Shown here: positions 13,534 to 21,858 of the stretch, one piece after another
Position numbering within the stretch: position 1 is the stretch's first letter
How the letters are laid out: each line of letters opens with the position of its first letter
Translations under genes and position numbers: made by a program
NCBI GenBank assembly: GCA_964406505.1
Contig: CAYORX010000024.1
Location: 1-24,660 of the forward strand
Direction of reading: 5' to 3'
Source of the DNA: DTU015 sp964406505
GTDB lineage: Bacteria; Bacillota; Sulfobacillia; Fermentithermobacillales; Fermentithermobacillaceae
Length of the DNA: 24,660 nt
Notes under the pieces: generated by a model
Told to the model about the DNA's origin: nothing
The model's input: only the letters and a program-made list of their open reading frames with translations
The model's database searches: none

Positions 13534-15615
13534 ATGCCGCAAGCATTTCCACTTAATAAGATTAGAAACATAGGAATTATGGCGCATATCGATGCTGGTA
13601 AAACGACAACAACCGAGCGCATATTATTTTACAGCGGAAAAGTACACCGCATTGGTGAGGTGGATGAGGGCTCGGCTACTATGGATTGGATGGAACAGGA
13701 ACAAGAAAGAGGTATTACCATTACATCGGCAGCCACCACATGCCACTGGAATAATTTTCGAATAAACATTATAGACACACCAGGACACGTTGACTTTACT
13801 GCGGAAGTTGAACGCAGCCTTCGCGTGCTTGATGGTGCTGTAACTATTTTCTGTGCTAAAGGCGGTGTCGAACCCCAATCCGAGGCTGTGTGGCGGCAAG
13901 CAGATGGTTACAATACTCCTAGGATCGCATATATCAATAAAATGGATTCGCTAGGTGCTGATTTTTATAAAGCTCTCAAAACGATTGAAACAAGATTGGG
14001 AGCAAAACCTGTGGCGTTATTTTTGCCCATAGGTGCTGAAGATGATTTTGTCGGTGTAGTTGATGTGCTTAGATCTAGGGCTTTGTACTGGAGAGACGAA
14101 CTAGGACTTGAGATTGAAGAAACTCAAGTACCCGAGGATATGGAGCAGCTAGTGAAGGAATATAGGGAGAATTTGTTAGTTGCGGCCGCTGATTTTGATG
14201 ATGATGTACTTGAAGCATATTTTCATGGTAAAGATGTGTCTGTTTCGTCGCTTATAAAAGCGATAAGAAAGGGTACTTTGGAAAACAAGATTATTCCCTG
14301 TTTTTGCGGTTCATCCTTTAAGAATAAAGGTGTTCAGACACTTTTGGACGGTATAATTGATTATCTTCCTTCGCCCCTAGAAGTACCACCTATTGAAGGA
14401 GAGGTTCCTGGGAAAAACGAAAGGGCCGTTAGAAAGCCTAGCGATAACGAACCGTTCAGCGCTTTAGCATTTAAAGTGATGACCGATCCTTACGTAGGTA
14501 GGGTTACCTATTTTAGGGTATATTCCGGAGTTTTAAAGAACCGTTCCTATGTATATAATGCTACCCGTGGCAAAAACGAAAGGATTCAACGGCTTCTTGT
14601 TATGCATGCAAATCGACGGGAAGACGTCCAAGTGGTATCTACAGGCGACATTGTTGCTACGGTAGCCCTGAAGCATACGGTTACAGGGGATACTTTATGC
14701 GATGAGAAAAACCCAATTATTTTTGAACCTATCTCATTCCCTGCCCCGGTGATTACAGTAGCCATTGAGCCTGAGACAAGGGATGATTTTGATAAATTAG
14801 GGAATTGTCTTAGGAGATTGGCAGAGGAAGATCCGACCTTTACATCTAGCACAGATAAGGAGACCGGTCAAACGCTTATAGCAGGCATGGGTGAGTTGCA
14901 CCTGGAAATTATCTGTGATAGGCTTCTTCGGGACTTTGGTGTTAAAGCTGCTGTTGGAACGCCCCAAGTTGCGTACAAGGAAAGTATTGTTCAGGGAGCC
15001 TCCGGCGAAGGTAAATTTGTAAGGCAGACTGGTGGCCGCGGTCAATACGGACACGTTAAACTAAAACTTGAGCCATTAGGTAGAGGTAAAGGCTTTGAGT
15101 TTGAAAGTATTATTCGCGGTGGGGCCATACCACAAGAATTTATTCCTGCGATAGAATTAGGAGTTAAAGAAGCACTTGAATCAGGGTTATTAATTGGTTA
15201 TCCGTTGGTGGATGTAAAAGTTGTACTTGAAGATGGTTCTTATCATGACGTAGACTCATCAGAACTCGCCTTTAAGATTGCGGGTTCTATGGGTGTTAAA
15301 GACGCGTTATCTAAGTCAAAACTTGCGATATTAGAGCCGGTTATGAAAGTAGAAGTAGTAGTTCCTTCTGAGTTTTTAGGGGAGGTACTTGGGGATCTTA
15401 ATGCAAGAAGAGGGCAGATAACAGGAATCGAGACTGAGGGTAATTATGAAACAATAGAAGCTATGGTACCTCTTGCCGCGATGTTTGGTTATGCGACAGA
15501 TCTTCGTTCAAGATCTCAAGGAAGAGGTACTTATACAATGCAATTTAACCAATATGAGGTTGTTCCACCCGCTGAAGCGGACAAAATTATCGCCAAATAT
15601 TATGGGCGAGTGTAA
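13534..15615 (+). CDS. fusA: Elongation factor G
   Basis: A 693-residue EF-G, the GTPase that drives tRNA and mRNA translocation and, with RRF, ribosome recycling. G1 is AHIDAGKT (17-24), followed by RGITITSAAT, DTPGHVDF and NKMD. Domains II to V follow in order, with GGRGQYGHVKL in domain IV and the SRSQGRGTYTM segment in domain V. ATG 13534 follows a ribosome binding site with eight consecutive G (13521-13528). Length is normal. tuf follows after 18 bases. Confidence 0.98.
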   Translation: MPQAFPLNKIRNIGIMAHIDAGKTTTTERILFYSGKVHRIGEVDEGSATMDWMEQEQERGITITSAATTCHWNNFRINIIDTPGHVDFTAEVERSLRVLDGAVTIFCAKGGVEPQSEAVWRQADGYNTPRIAYINKMDSLGADFYKALKTIETRLGAKPVALFLPIGAEDDFVGVVDVLRSRALYWRDELGLEIEETQVPEDMEQLVKEYRENLLVAAADFDDDVLEAYFHGKDVSVSSLIKAIRKGTLENKIIPCFCGSSFKNKGVQTLLDGIIDYLPSPLEVPPIEGEVPGKNERAVRKPSDNEPFSALAFKVMTDPYVGRVTYFRVYSGVLKNRSYVYNATRGKNERIQRLLVMHANRREDVQVVSTGDIVATVALKHTVTGDTLCDEKNPIIFEPISFPAPVITVAIEPETRDDFDKLGNCLRRLAEEDPTFTSSTDKETGQTLIAGMGELHLEIICDRLLRDFGVKAAVGTPQVAYKESIVQGASGEGKFVRQTGGRGQYGHVKLKLEPLGRGKGFEFESIIRGGAIPQEFIPAIELGVKEALESGLLIGYPLVDVKVVLEDGSYHDVDSSELAFKIAGSMGVKDALSKSKLAILEPVMKVEVVVPSEFLGEVLGDLNARRGQITGIETEGNYETIEAMVPLAAMFGYATDLRSRSQGRGTYTMQFNQYEVVPPAEADKIIAKYYGRV

Positions 15616-15633
15616 TTAAGGAGGATTATAGAA

Positions 15634-16836
15634 ATGGCCAAGAAAAGATTTGAAAGAACAAAGCCTCACGTGAACGTAGGTACAATAGGGCATATAGACC
15701 ACGGTAAGACTACAACGACGGCGGCAATAACCAAAGTTCTTGCTGCTGCAGGTTACGCCGAGTTTACTCCGTTCGATAAAATTGACAAAGCACCTGAAGA
15801 GCGAGATCGTGGAATTACCATAGCAGCTTCACATGTTGAATACGAGACTGAAAACAGGCATTATGCCCACGTAGATTGTCCTGGGCACGCTGACTATATC
15901 AAGAATATGATTACGGGTGCAGCGCAGATGGACGGGGCAATATTGGTAGTTTCGGCTGCAGATGGCACCATGCCCCAGACACGCGAGCACGTTTTGTTAG
16001 CAAGGCAGGTAGGAGTTCCAGCCATAGTAGTATTTTTAAACAAAGTAGACATGGTAGATGATGAAGAGTTATTAGAGATATCAGATTTAGAGATACGAGA
16101 GCTTCTTGATAAGTATGAGTTTCCCGGCGATGATACACCTATAATAAGGGGTTCGGCCCTTAAAGCACTAGAATGCGGTTGTGGCGAAAAGGATTGCAAA
16201 TGGTGCGGTGCTATTTTAGAGTTAATGGATGCAGTTGATGAGTTTGTACCTACACCGGAAAGAGATATAGATCGTCCATTTTTGCTGTCAGTTGAAGACG
16301 TATTTACCATAACCGGTCGAGGCACAGTTGCTACCGGACGAATTGAGCGTGGACAGATAAAGGTAGGCGAGTCTGTAGAGATAGTAGGTTTGGTAGATGA
16401 GCCGAGGTCTACAGTTGTAACCGGAGTGGAGATGTTCCGCAAGATACTTGACAGTGGTCAGGCGGGTGACAACGTAGGTTGTTTGCTTAGGGGCGTGGCA
16501 CGTACAGAGATACAAAGAGGTCAGGTATTGGCAAAGCCGGGTAGCATTAAGCCTTATACGAAGTTTGAGGCAGAGATTTATGTTTTGACTAAGGAAGAAG
16601 GCGGTAGGCACAGTGCGTTTTTCACCGGTTACCGTCCGCAGTTTTACTTTAGGACCACAGACGTTACGGGTTCAGTTTTATTACCAGAAGGTATAGAGAT
16701 GGTAATGCCCGGTGATAATGTAAAGATTTCTGTAGAATTGATTGCCCCTATCGCCATGGAAGTAGGGCTCAGGTTTGCAATTCGTGAAGGCGGCCGCACT
16801 GTAGCCTCAGGAGTGGTAACCAAGATAGAGGGGTGA
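15634..16836 (+). CDS. tuf: Elongation factor Tu, second copy, with a four-cysteine insertion
   Basis: A 400-residue EF-Tu. The G domain has GHIDHGKT (19-26), DCPGHADY (81-88), NKVD (136-139) and SAL (174-176). Right after SALKALE, where most EF-Tu have a short acidic turn, lies CGCGEKDCKWCG (181-192) with C181, C183, C188 and C191, which looks able to bind a metal. Domains II and III are orthodox. Residues linked to kirromycin and GE2270 resistance that I checked (Q124 and A375 by E. coli number, TGVEMF, AGDNVG) look sensitive. Its final 55 bases match the other copy exactly. The TGA stop lies inside the ribosome binding site of rpsJ. Confidence 0.97.
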   Translation: MAKKRFERTKPHVNVGTIGHIDHGKTTTTAAITKVLAAAGYAEFTPFDKIDKAPEERDRGITIAASHVEYETENRHYAHVDCPGHADYIKNMITGAAQMDGAILVVSAADGTMPQTREHVLLARQVGVPAIVVFLNKVDMVDDEELLEISDLEIRELLDKYEFPGDDTPIIRGSALKALECGCGEKDCKWCGAILELMDAVDEFVPTPERDIDRPFLLSVEDVFTITGRGTVATGRIERGQIKVGESVEIVGLVDEPRSTVVTGVEMFRKILDSGQAGDNVGCLLRGVARTEIQRGQVLAKPGSIKPYTKFEAEIYVLTKEEGGRHSAFFTGYRPQFYFRTTDVTGSVLLPEGIEMVMPGDNVKISVELIAPIAMEVGLRFAIREGGRTVASGVVTKIEG

Positions 16837-16841
16837 GAAAT

Positions 16842-17153
16842 GTGCGAAGGCAAAGGATAAGAGTTAGGTTAAGGGCTTTCGATCATGAAATATTAGATCA
16901 ATCTGCCGGAAGAATCGTTGGTACAGCCAAACGGACTGGTGCTTTGGTATCGGGACCAGTACCTCTTCCTACAGAAAGAAGTGTCTATACCATTCTTACT
17001 GCACCTAACGGTGAAAAAGATATCCGTGAGCAGTTTGAAATGAGAGTCCATAAGCGCTTGGTCGATATTATGGAACCGACTACCAAGACTATGGATGCTC
17101 TTACCCGACTAGATTTGCCAGCTGGTGTAGACATAGAAATCAAGGCTGTGTGA
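16842..17153 (+). CDS. rpsJ: 30S ribosomal protein S10
   Basis: A 103-residue S10 (also NusE), which binds 16S rRNA in the head and couples ribosomes to NusG. I chose GTG 16842 because AGGGGTGA (16829-16836) is five bases upstream; GTG 16833 lies in that site and overlaps tuf. Typical parts are RIRVRLRAFDHEILDQSA and EQFEMRVHKRLVDI. The loop APNGEKD (54-60) replaces the highly conserved SPHVNKD and has Gly at residue 57. With five bases after tuf, there is no room for a promoter or terminator, so the str and S10 clusters are probably joined. Confidence 0.95.
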   Translation: MRRQRIRVRLRAFDHEILDQSAGRIVGTAKRTGALVSGPVPLPTERSVYTILTAPNGEKDIREQFEMRVHKRLVDIMEPTTKTMDALTRLDLPAGVDIEIKAV

Positions 17154-17185
17154 AGAATGGCTTTTGATGGAGGAGGTGCTGTGAT

Positions 17186-17818
17186 ATGAAGGCTATCTTG
17201 GGTAAAAAGGTTGGGATGACCCAGATATTCGATGAGCAAGGTAGACTTATTCCCGTAACCATCATTGAGGCTGGCCCGTGCACAGTTGTCGATGTAAAAA
17301 CGCTAGATAAACACGGATATACTGGTGTCCAACTGGGCTTTGGCTCTATTAAGGAGCAGCGTCTTACCAAGCCCCAGAAGGGATATTTTGAAAAAAAGAA
17401 AATAAGTCCCCAAAAATATCTACGGGAATTTAGAATACAATCGGATAGCAAAATTCAGGTTGGAGATGAAGTTAAGGCAGATATTTTTAAAACAGGAGAT
17501 TATGTTGATGTTGCCGGCACTTCCCTTGGCAAAGGATTTGCGGGCGTAATCAAACGTTGGAATCTTAGACGTGGACCGTCAAGTCACGGTTCTAGATTCC
17601 ACAGAGGTCCGGGTTCGCTTCAGGCAAGAGATGCCTCAAGGGTTTTCCCAGGTCGAAAATTGCCAGGCCATATGGGCAGTGAAAAAGTTACTATTAGAAA
17701 TTTGCGTGTAGCAAATGTTGATCCCGAGAAGAATCTAATTTTAGTGCATGGTGGAGTGCCTGGAAGCAGGGGATCCTTAGTTATGATTAAACAGGCTTCT
17801 CGGCAGAAAACAGGCTAA
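17186..17818 (+). CDS. rplC: 50S ribosomal protein L3
   Basis: A 210-residue L3, an early assembly protein whose long loop reaches the peptidyl transferase centre. MKAILGKKVGMTQIFDEQGR, the central SSHGSRFHRGPGS and the C-terminal GHMGSEKVTIRNL are typical. The loop at 142-151 (PGSLQARDAS) seems one residue shorter than the usual PGSIGxSxxPS. ATG 17186 follows GGAGGAGGTG. It is 32 bases after rpsJ and 12 before rplD. Confidence 0.97.
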   Translation: MKAILGKKVGMTQIFDEQGRLIPVTIIEAGPCTVVDVKTLDKHGYTGVQLGFGSIKEQRLTKPQKGYFEKKKISPQKYLREFRIQSDSKIQVGDEVKADIFKTGDYVDVAGTSLGKGFAGVIKRWNLRRGPSSHGSRFHRGPGSLQARDASRVFPGRKLPGHMGSEKVTIRNLRVANVDPEKNLILVHGGVPGSRGSLVMIKQASRQKTG

Positions 17819-17830
17819 GGAGGGAACCTC

Positions 17831-18454
17831 ATGCCAGAAGCACATGTTTACAATGAAAATGGTGACAAGTTAGGTACTGTAGATTTGTCAGATCAAATAT
17901 TCGGTTTGGAACCTAACATGGGCCTGTTGAGGGCTGCGATTCTTACTCATTTAAATAGTGCAAGGTTAGGCACAGTGAGTGTTAAAACCCGATCCGAAGT
18001 CGCCGGCGGTGGTCGAAAACCATGGAGACAGAAAGGTTTGGGCAGAGCAAGACATGGTAGCATTAGATCGCCTATTTGGCGGGGTGGCGGAGTAGTTTTT
18101 GGGCCAAAAGCGAGAGATTATAGTTGGCGGTTAACTAAAAAGATGAAGCGGCAAGCGCTTTTATCTGCCCTTTCACTACGTGCCAATGCGAATCGCATCG
18201 TCGTGCTTGAAGAACTCAAAATAGAAAAGCCGAAAACCAAACGCGTTTGTGAGATGTTGGAAAAAATGGGCATTGAAAAAAGTTGTTTGGTGGTTACAGC
18301 TGATGCTGAACCAAACATAGTGTTGTCTGCCAGAAACATTCCTGGTGTTTCTGTAGCTAATGCGGCAAAACTTTCCACCTACGACGTTATGTCAAAACGG
18401 CATCTGGTATTTACAAAAGATGCGCTTGACAAACTTGAGGAGGAATTGGCGTGA
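17831..18454 (+). CDS. rplD: 50S ribosomal protein L4
   Basis: A 207-residue L4. Its extended loop lines the peptide exit tunnel: GGGRKPWRQKGLGRARHGSI, where position 70 is Leu instead of the usual Thr of QKGTGRAR. WRGGGVVFGPKARDYSW and the C-terminal globular end are normal. ATG 17831 follows AAGGAGGG. The stop TGA overlaps the GTG of rplW by four bases, a sign of translational coupling. Confidence 0.97.
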   Translation: MPEAHVYNENGDKLGTVDLSDQIFGLEPNMGLLRAAILTHLNSARLGTVSVKTRSEVAGGGRKPWRQKGLGRARHGSIRSPIWRGGGVVFGPKARDYSWRLTKKMKRQALLSALSLRANANRIVVLEELKIEKPKTKRVCEMLEKMGIEKSCLVVTADAEPNIVLSARNIPGVSVANAAKLSTYDVMSKRHLVFTKDALDKLEEELA

Positions 18455-18741
18455 AATTTATGGCAAGAGATATTATTATTGCACCTATAATCACTGAAAA
18501 GAGCCACGACGCAATGGCTCGCGGCACATACACATTTAGGGTGCATCCTAGGGCAACCAAGGCAGATATTCATAATGCCATCGAAGAAATTTTTAAGGTA
18601 AAGGTTGCCAGGGTTAATACAGTTAACATAAAAGGCAAACCTAGAAGAATGGGGTATCATGTTGGACGCACTCGTAATTGGAAAAAGGCTATGGTAACCC
18701 TAATCCCGGGACAAACCATAGAGTTTTTTGAGAGTGTTTAG
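18451..18741 (+). CDS. rplW: 50S ribosomal protein L23
   Basis: A 96-residue L23, located at the tunnel exit, where it docks trigger factor and SRP. ARDIIIAPIITEKS, YTFRVHPRATKADIHNAIEEIFKVKV and the loop GKPRRMGYHVGRTRNWKKA are typical. GTG 18451 is supported by GAGGAGG (18437-18443) seven bases upstream and overlaps the rplD stop as GTGA. The ATG at 18460 is too far from this site. Confidence 0.95.
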   Translation: MKFMARDIIIAPIITEKSHDAMARGTYTFRVHPRATKADIHNAIEEIFKVKVARVNTVNIKGKPRRMGYHVGRTRNWKKAMVTLIPGQTIEFFESV

Positions 18742-18766
18742 TACGCGGTGAAAGGAGGGGGATTAA

Positions 18767-19594
18767 TTGCCGGTAAAAGATTATAAACCGACGTCGCCCG
18801 GGCTTCGTCAACGAGTAGCGAGTACTTATAAAGAAATAACTAAGAAGAAGCCAGAAAAGAATCTAGTAATTTCAAAAAAGAGATTCTCTGGGCGAAATGC
18901 CCAAGGCAGGATAACCGTGCGTCATCGCGGCGGGGGCGCTAGAAAATTAGTTCGCATTGTTGATTTCAAAAGAGATAAAGACGGTGTGCCTGGAAAAGTA
19001 TCTGCGATAGAATACGATCCCGGTCGGTCAGCACATTTGGCACTAATCACGTATGCTGATGGTGATAAAAGATATATTTTAGCCCCTATGGGGTTAAAAG
19101 TAGACGATATGATAATGGCTGGCCCTGATGCGGATATCAAACCGGGAAATGCGATTCCGCTCGACAATATTCCTACAGGCACGGTAATTCATAATGTCGA
19201 ATTAACACCGGGCAAAGGCGGACAATTAGCTAGGGCAGCAGGCACTCAGGTGCGTTTAATGGCTAAAGAAGGTGGATATGCGCTTTTAAGGCTTGCATCA
19301 GGTGAACAGCGAAAAGTACCTTTGGCGTGCAAAGCTACTGTAGGCCAAGTGGGTAATGTTGAGCATGAAAACCTTATTGCGGGGAAAGCAGGTCGCGCTA
19401 GACACAAAGGCTGGCGACCTAGCGTACGTGGATTGTCCATGAATCCTGTAGATCATCCCCATGGCGGTGGCGAAGGCCATACTCCTGTAGGGTTGCCTAG
19501 ACCATCAACGCCCTGGGGTAAACCGACTTTGGGGTATAAGACTAGGAAGCGTAAAAAAGCATCCAATAAATATATTGTAAAACGACGGAAATAA
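18767..19594 (+). CDS. rplB: 50S ribosomal protein L2
   Basis: A 275-residue L2, needed for subunit association and for the peptidyl transferase centre. It starts at TTG 18767 (MPVKDYKPTSPGLR) after AAAGGAGGGG. RHRGGGARKLVRIVDFKRDK and NPVDHPHGGGEGH with H230 (equivalent to the functionally important His near 229 in E. coli) are present, and the basic C terminus ends in VKRRK. Length is standard. Confidence 0.98.
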   Translation: MPVKDYKPTSPGLRQRVASTYKEITKKKPEKNLVISKKRFSGRNAQGRITVRHRGGGARKLVRIVDFKRDKDGVPGKVSAIEYDPGRSAHLALITYADGDKRYILAPMGLKVDDMIMAGPDADIKPGNAIPLDNIPTGTVIHNVELTPGKGGQLARAAGTQVRLMAKEGGYALLRLASGEQRKVPLACKATVGQVGNVEHENLIAGKAGRARHKGWRPSVRGLSMNPVDHPHGGGEGHTPVGLPRPSTPWGKPTLGYKTRKRKKASNKYIVKRRK

Positions 19595-19618
19595 CAATTT
19601 AGGAAGGAGGGGGCGATT

Positions 19619-19903
19619 ATGAGCCGATCCAGAAAGAAGGGGCCCTTTGTTGATGTTAAGCTGTTGACAAAGATTCGTGAAATGAATCGAAAAAAAGAGA
19701 AAAGAGTCATTCGCACCTGGTCACGAAGTTCAACCGTAGTACCTGAAATGCTGGGTCATACCATCGCCGTACATGATGGACGTAAACACGTACCGGTATA
19801 TATTACTGAAGATGCCGTAGGCCATAAGCTGGGCGAATTCGCTCCCACACGTACATTTAGGGGCCATGGGGCGCACACTCAGCGTTCGACAACTTTAAAG
19901 TAA
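19619..19903 (+). CDS. rpsS: 30S ribosomal protein S19
   Basis: A 94-residue S19 in the 30S head, contacting S13 and the A-site finger. MSRSRKKGPFVD, SRSSTVVPEMLGHTIAVHDG and GEFAPTRTFRGHG are the family signatures. ATG 19619 follows AGGAAGGAGGG. Length is normal. rplV follows after 16 bases. Confidence 0.98.
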   Translation: MSRSRKKGPFVDVKLLTKIREMNRKKEKRVIRTWSRSSTVVPEMLGHTIAVHDGRKHVPVYITEDAVGHKLGEFAPTRTFRGHGAHTQRSTTLK

Positions 19904-19919
19904 GGGAGATTTTGAACTT

Positions 19920-20261
19920 ATGGAAGCTCGTTGCGAAGTAAGACATGTCAGAATATCCCCTACCAAAGTGGGCATAGTGGCCGATCTTGTGCGGGGGAAA
20001 CCAGTGAAGGAAGCGCTGGCAATTTTAAGGTACACATCTAAAAGAGCCAGCCCCGTAGTTAGGAAAGCTATTCTTTCTGCAATAGCAAATGCAGAGAATA
20101 ATCACGATATGAATGGTGATTTACTATACATTTCTGAGATTTTTGTTGGGCCGGGCCCAACCCTAAAGCGCTTTAGGCCTCGTGCAAGAGGTCAAGCTTT
20201 TCCTATTTTGAAAAGGACAGCGCATTTAACAGTGATTCTGAAAGAAAGAGAGGAGGGTTAG
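19920..20261 (+). CDS. rplV: 50S ribosomal protein L22
   Basis: A 113-residue L22, whose beta-hairpin lines the exit tunnel. VRHVRISPTKVGIVADLVRGKPV and GPTLKRFRPRA are typical. The hairpin tip reads RGQAFPI (90-96), while the usual form is close to KGRADRI or QGRASRI, so Arg92, residue 94 and Arg95 of the E. coli protein are changed. ATG 19920 follows GGGAGATT. The stop lies three bases before rpsC. Confidence 0.97.
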   Translation: MEARCEVRHVRISPTKVGIVADLVRGKPVKEALAILRYTSKRASPVVRKAILSAIANAENNHDMNGDLLYISEIFVGPGPTLKRFRPRARGQAFPILKRTAHLTVILKEREEG

Positions 20262-20264
20262 GGT

Positions 20265-20921
20265 TTGGGTCAAAAGATTCACCCGAAAGGGTTGCGCGTA
20301 GGAGTGATATACGATTGGGATTCTAGGTGGTTCGCAAGAAAAGATTTTGCTGATTTGCTTCTCGAGGACAATAAAATTCGAAAGTTCATCAAGGATAAAT
20401 TGTACAGAGCTGGAATTCCTAGAATCGAAATAGAACGTAAACCTCAAGAAGTGGGGTTAATAATACATGCTGCACGACCCGGGATGGTTATCGGGCGCGG
20501 AGGTACAGGTATTGATGCTCTTAGAAAAGATATCGCCGATTTCACAGGAAAAAGAGTTAACATACACGTATTAGAAGTGAAAAGCCCGGAAACAGATGGA
20601 CAATTAGTTGCTGAGAACGTGGCAGATGCAATAGCTAGGCGAATTTCGTACAGGAGGGCCATGAGGCAAGCTATAGGTCGTGCTATGCGGTCAGGCGCTG
20701 AAGGCATCAGAATAAGAGTGTCTGGGCGTTTGCACGGCGCAGAAATTGCGAGGAGTGAAATGGCCGGAGAGGGCTCGGTTCCTCTTCATACTCTTCGAGC
20801 AAATATTGATTATGGCTTTTCCGAGGCTCATACAACTTATGGTCGTATAGGAGTTAAGGTATGGATATATAAAGGAGATATCCTCCCGGCAAAAACTACG
20901 GAAGGTAAGGGAGGTAATTAG
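20265..20921 (+). CDS. rpsC: 30S ribosomal protein S3
   Basis: A 218-residue S3 at the mRNA entry channel, with helicase-related basic residues. MGQKIHPKGLRVGV starts at TTG 20265, with GAGGAGGG at the end of rplV as its ribosome binding site. The KH domain shows GRGG at 77-80, and the C-terminal half has GRLHGAEIARSE and GRIGVKVWIYKGDILP. rplP begins three bases later. Confidence 0.97.
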   Translation: MGQKIHPKGLRVGVIYDWDSRWFARKDFADLLLEDNKIRKFIKDKLYRAGIPRIEIERKPQEVGLIIHAARPGMVIGRGGTGIDALRKDIADFTGKRVNIHVLEVKSPETDGQLVAENVADAIARRISYRRAMRQAIGRAMRSGAEGIRIRVSGRLHGAEIARSEMAGEGSVPLHTLRANIDYGFSEAHTTYGRIGVKVWIYKGDILPAKTTEGKGGN

Positions 20922-20924
20922 TCT

Positions 20925-21389
20925 ATGTTAATGCCTAAGCGTGTGAAGTTTAGAAAACATCACAGGGGTAGAATGACCGGCAATGCTCCTCGTGGAAATG
21001 AAGTGTTTTACGGAGAGTTTGGGCTCATGGCGCTAGAACCTGCCTGGGTAACCGATAGGCAGATTGAAGCTGCCAGGGTTGCTTTAACCCGGTATATCAG
21101 GCGTGGGGGCAAGGTTTGGATTCGTATATTTCCTGACAAACCGGTAACGAAAAAGCCTGCGGAAACCAGAATGGGCAGCGGCAAAGGCAATCCCGAATAT
21201 TGGGTAGCTGTAGTGAAACCTGGACGCATCATGTTTGAGGTCGCAGGTGTTCCCGAGGAGACAGCCCGGGAAGCTTTTAGACTGGCATCTTCTAAGTTGC
21301 CGATGAAAACTAGATTCACAGTGCGGCCGGATGCAATAGATGCCTTAGAAGAAAAGGCGGTGAAAACAGATGAAGGTGCAGGAGATTAA
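20925..21389 (+). CDS. rplP: 50S ribosomal protein L16
   Basis: A 154-residue L16, near the A-site tRNA elbow. MLMPKRVKFRKHHRGRM, FGEFGLMALEPAWVTDRQIEAAR (as YGEFGLM here) and IFPDKPVTKKPAETRMGSGKG are typical. It is a few residues longer than most, due to the C-terminal end after TRFTVRPD. ATG 20925 follows AAGGGAGGT. The last 20 bases overlap rpmC in another frame. Confidence 0.97.
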   Translation: MLMPKRVKFRKHHRGRMTGNAPRGNEVFYGEFGLMALEPAWVTDRQIEAARVALTRYIRRGGKVWIRIFPDKPVTKKPAETRMGSGKGNPEYWVAVVKPGRIMFEVAGVPEETAREAFRLASSKLPMKTRFTVRPDAIDALEEKAVKTDEGAGD

Positions 21390-21579
21390 AAAAATGAGCG
21401 ACAAGGATTTAAACAACAAGCTTCTGGATCTCAAAGAAGAACTGTTTAACCTGCGCTTTCAACATGCCGTAGGGCAGCTTGAGAATGTAATGAGAATACG
21501 TGAGGTTAGACGGTCGATAGCGCGAGTAAGAACAATTCAGCGCCAAAGAGAGCTTGGAATGCTTGCCCAGGAGGGTTAA
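21370..21579 (+). CDS. rpmC: 50S ribosomal protein L29
   Basis: A 69-residue helical-hairpin protein at the tunnel exit, near L23. MKVQEIKKMSDKDLNNKL and KEELFNLRFQHAVGQLEN are characteristic. ATG 21370 begins inside rplP (20-base overlap) and has AAGGCGGTGA upstream, so start choice and coupling to rplP are convincing. rpsQ follows after four bases. Confidence 0.96.
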   Translation: MKVQEIKKMSDKDLNNKLLDLKEELFNLRFQHAVGQLENVMRIREVRRSIARVRTIQRQRELGMLAQEG

Positions 21580-21583
21580 GGTT

Positions 21584-21856
21584 ATGGATCGCAGGAAGCC
21601 TAAACAGCTTGTAGGCGTCGTTGTAAGCGACAAAATGAATAAAACTAGGGTTGTAGCCGTTGAAAGTTGGAAGGTTCATCCACTTTACAAAAAGCGGTTT
21701 AGATCAACCCGAAAAGTACTTGCTCACGATGAGGATAATAAGTCAGTTGTGGGCGACAAAGTCAGAATGTTTGAAACTCGGCCTTTGTCGAGGCATAAGC
21801 GTTGGAGAATTTCTGAAATAGTTGAGAAATCTAGAACCCAAGTTGGAGGTGTGTAG
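21584..21856 (+). CDS. rpsQ: 30S ribosomal protein S17
   Basis: A 90-residue OB-fold protein binding 16S rRNA in the body. MDRRKPKQLVGVVVSDKMNK begins at ATG 21584, eight bases after AGGAGG (21570-21575); the earlier ATG 21554 lies inside rpmC and adds atypical residues. HPLYKKRFRSTRKVLAHDE and GDKVRMFETRPLSRHKRW are signatures. rplN starts two bases after the stop. Confidence 0.96.
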   Translation: MDRRKPKQLVGVVVSDKMNKTRVVAVESWKVHPLYKKRFRSTRKVLAHDEDNKSVVGDKVRMFETRPLSRHKRWRISEIVEKSRTQVGGV

Positions 21857-21858
21857 GC

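Noticed and set aside
15894..16442. Long minus-strand open frame inside tuf
   Set aside because: It is a shadow of the highly biased tuf coding strand with no family resemblance.
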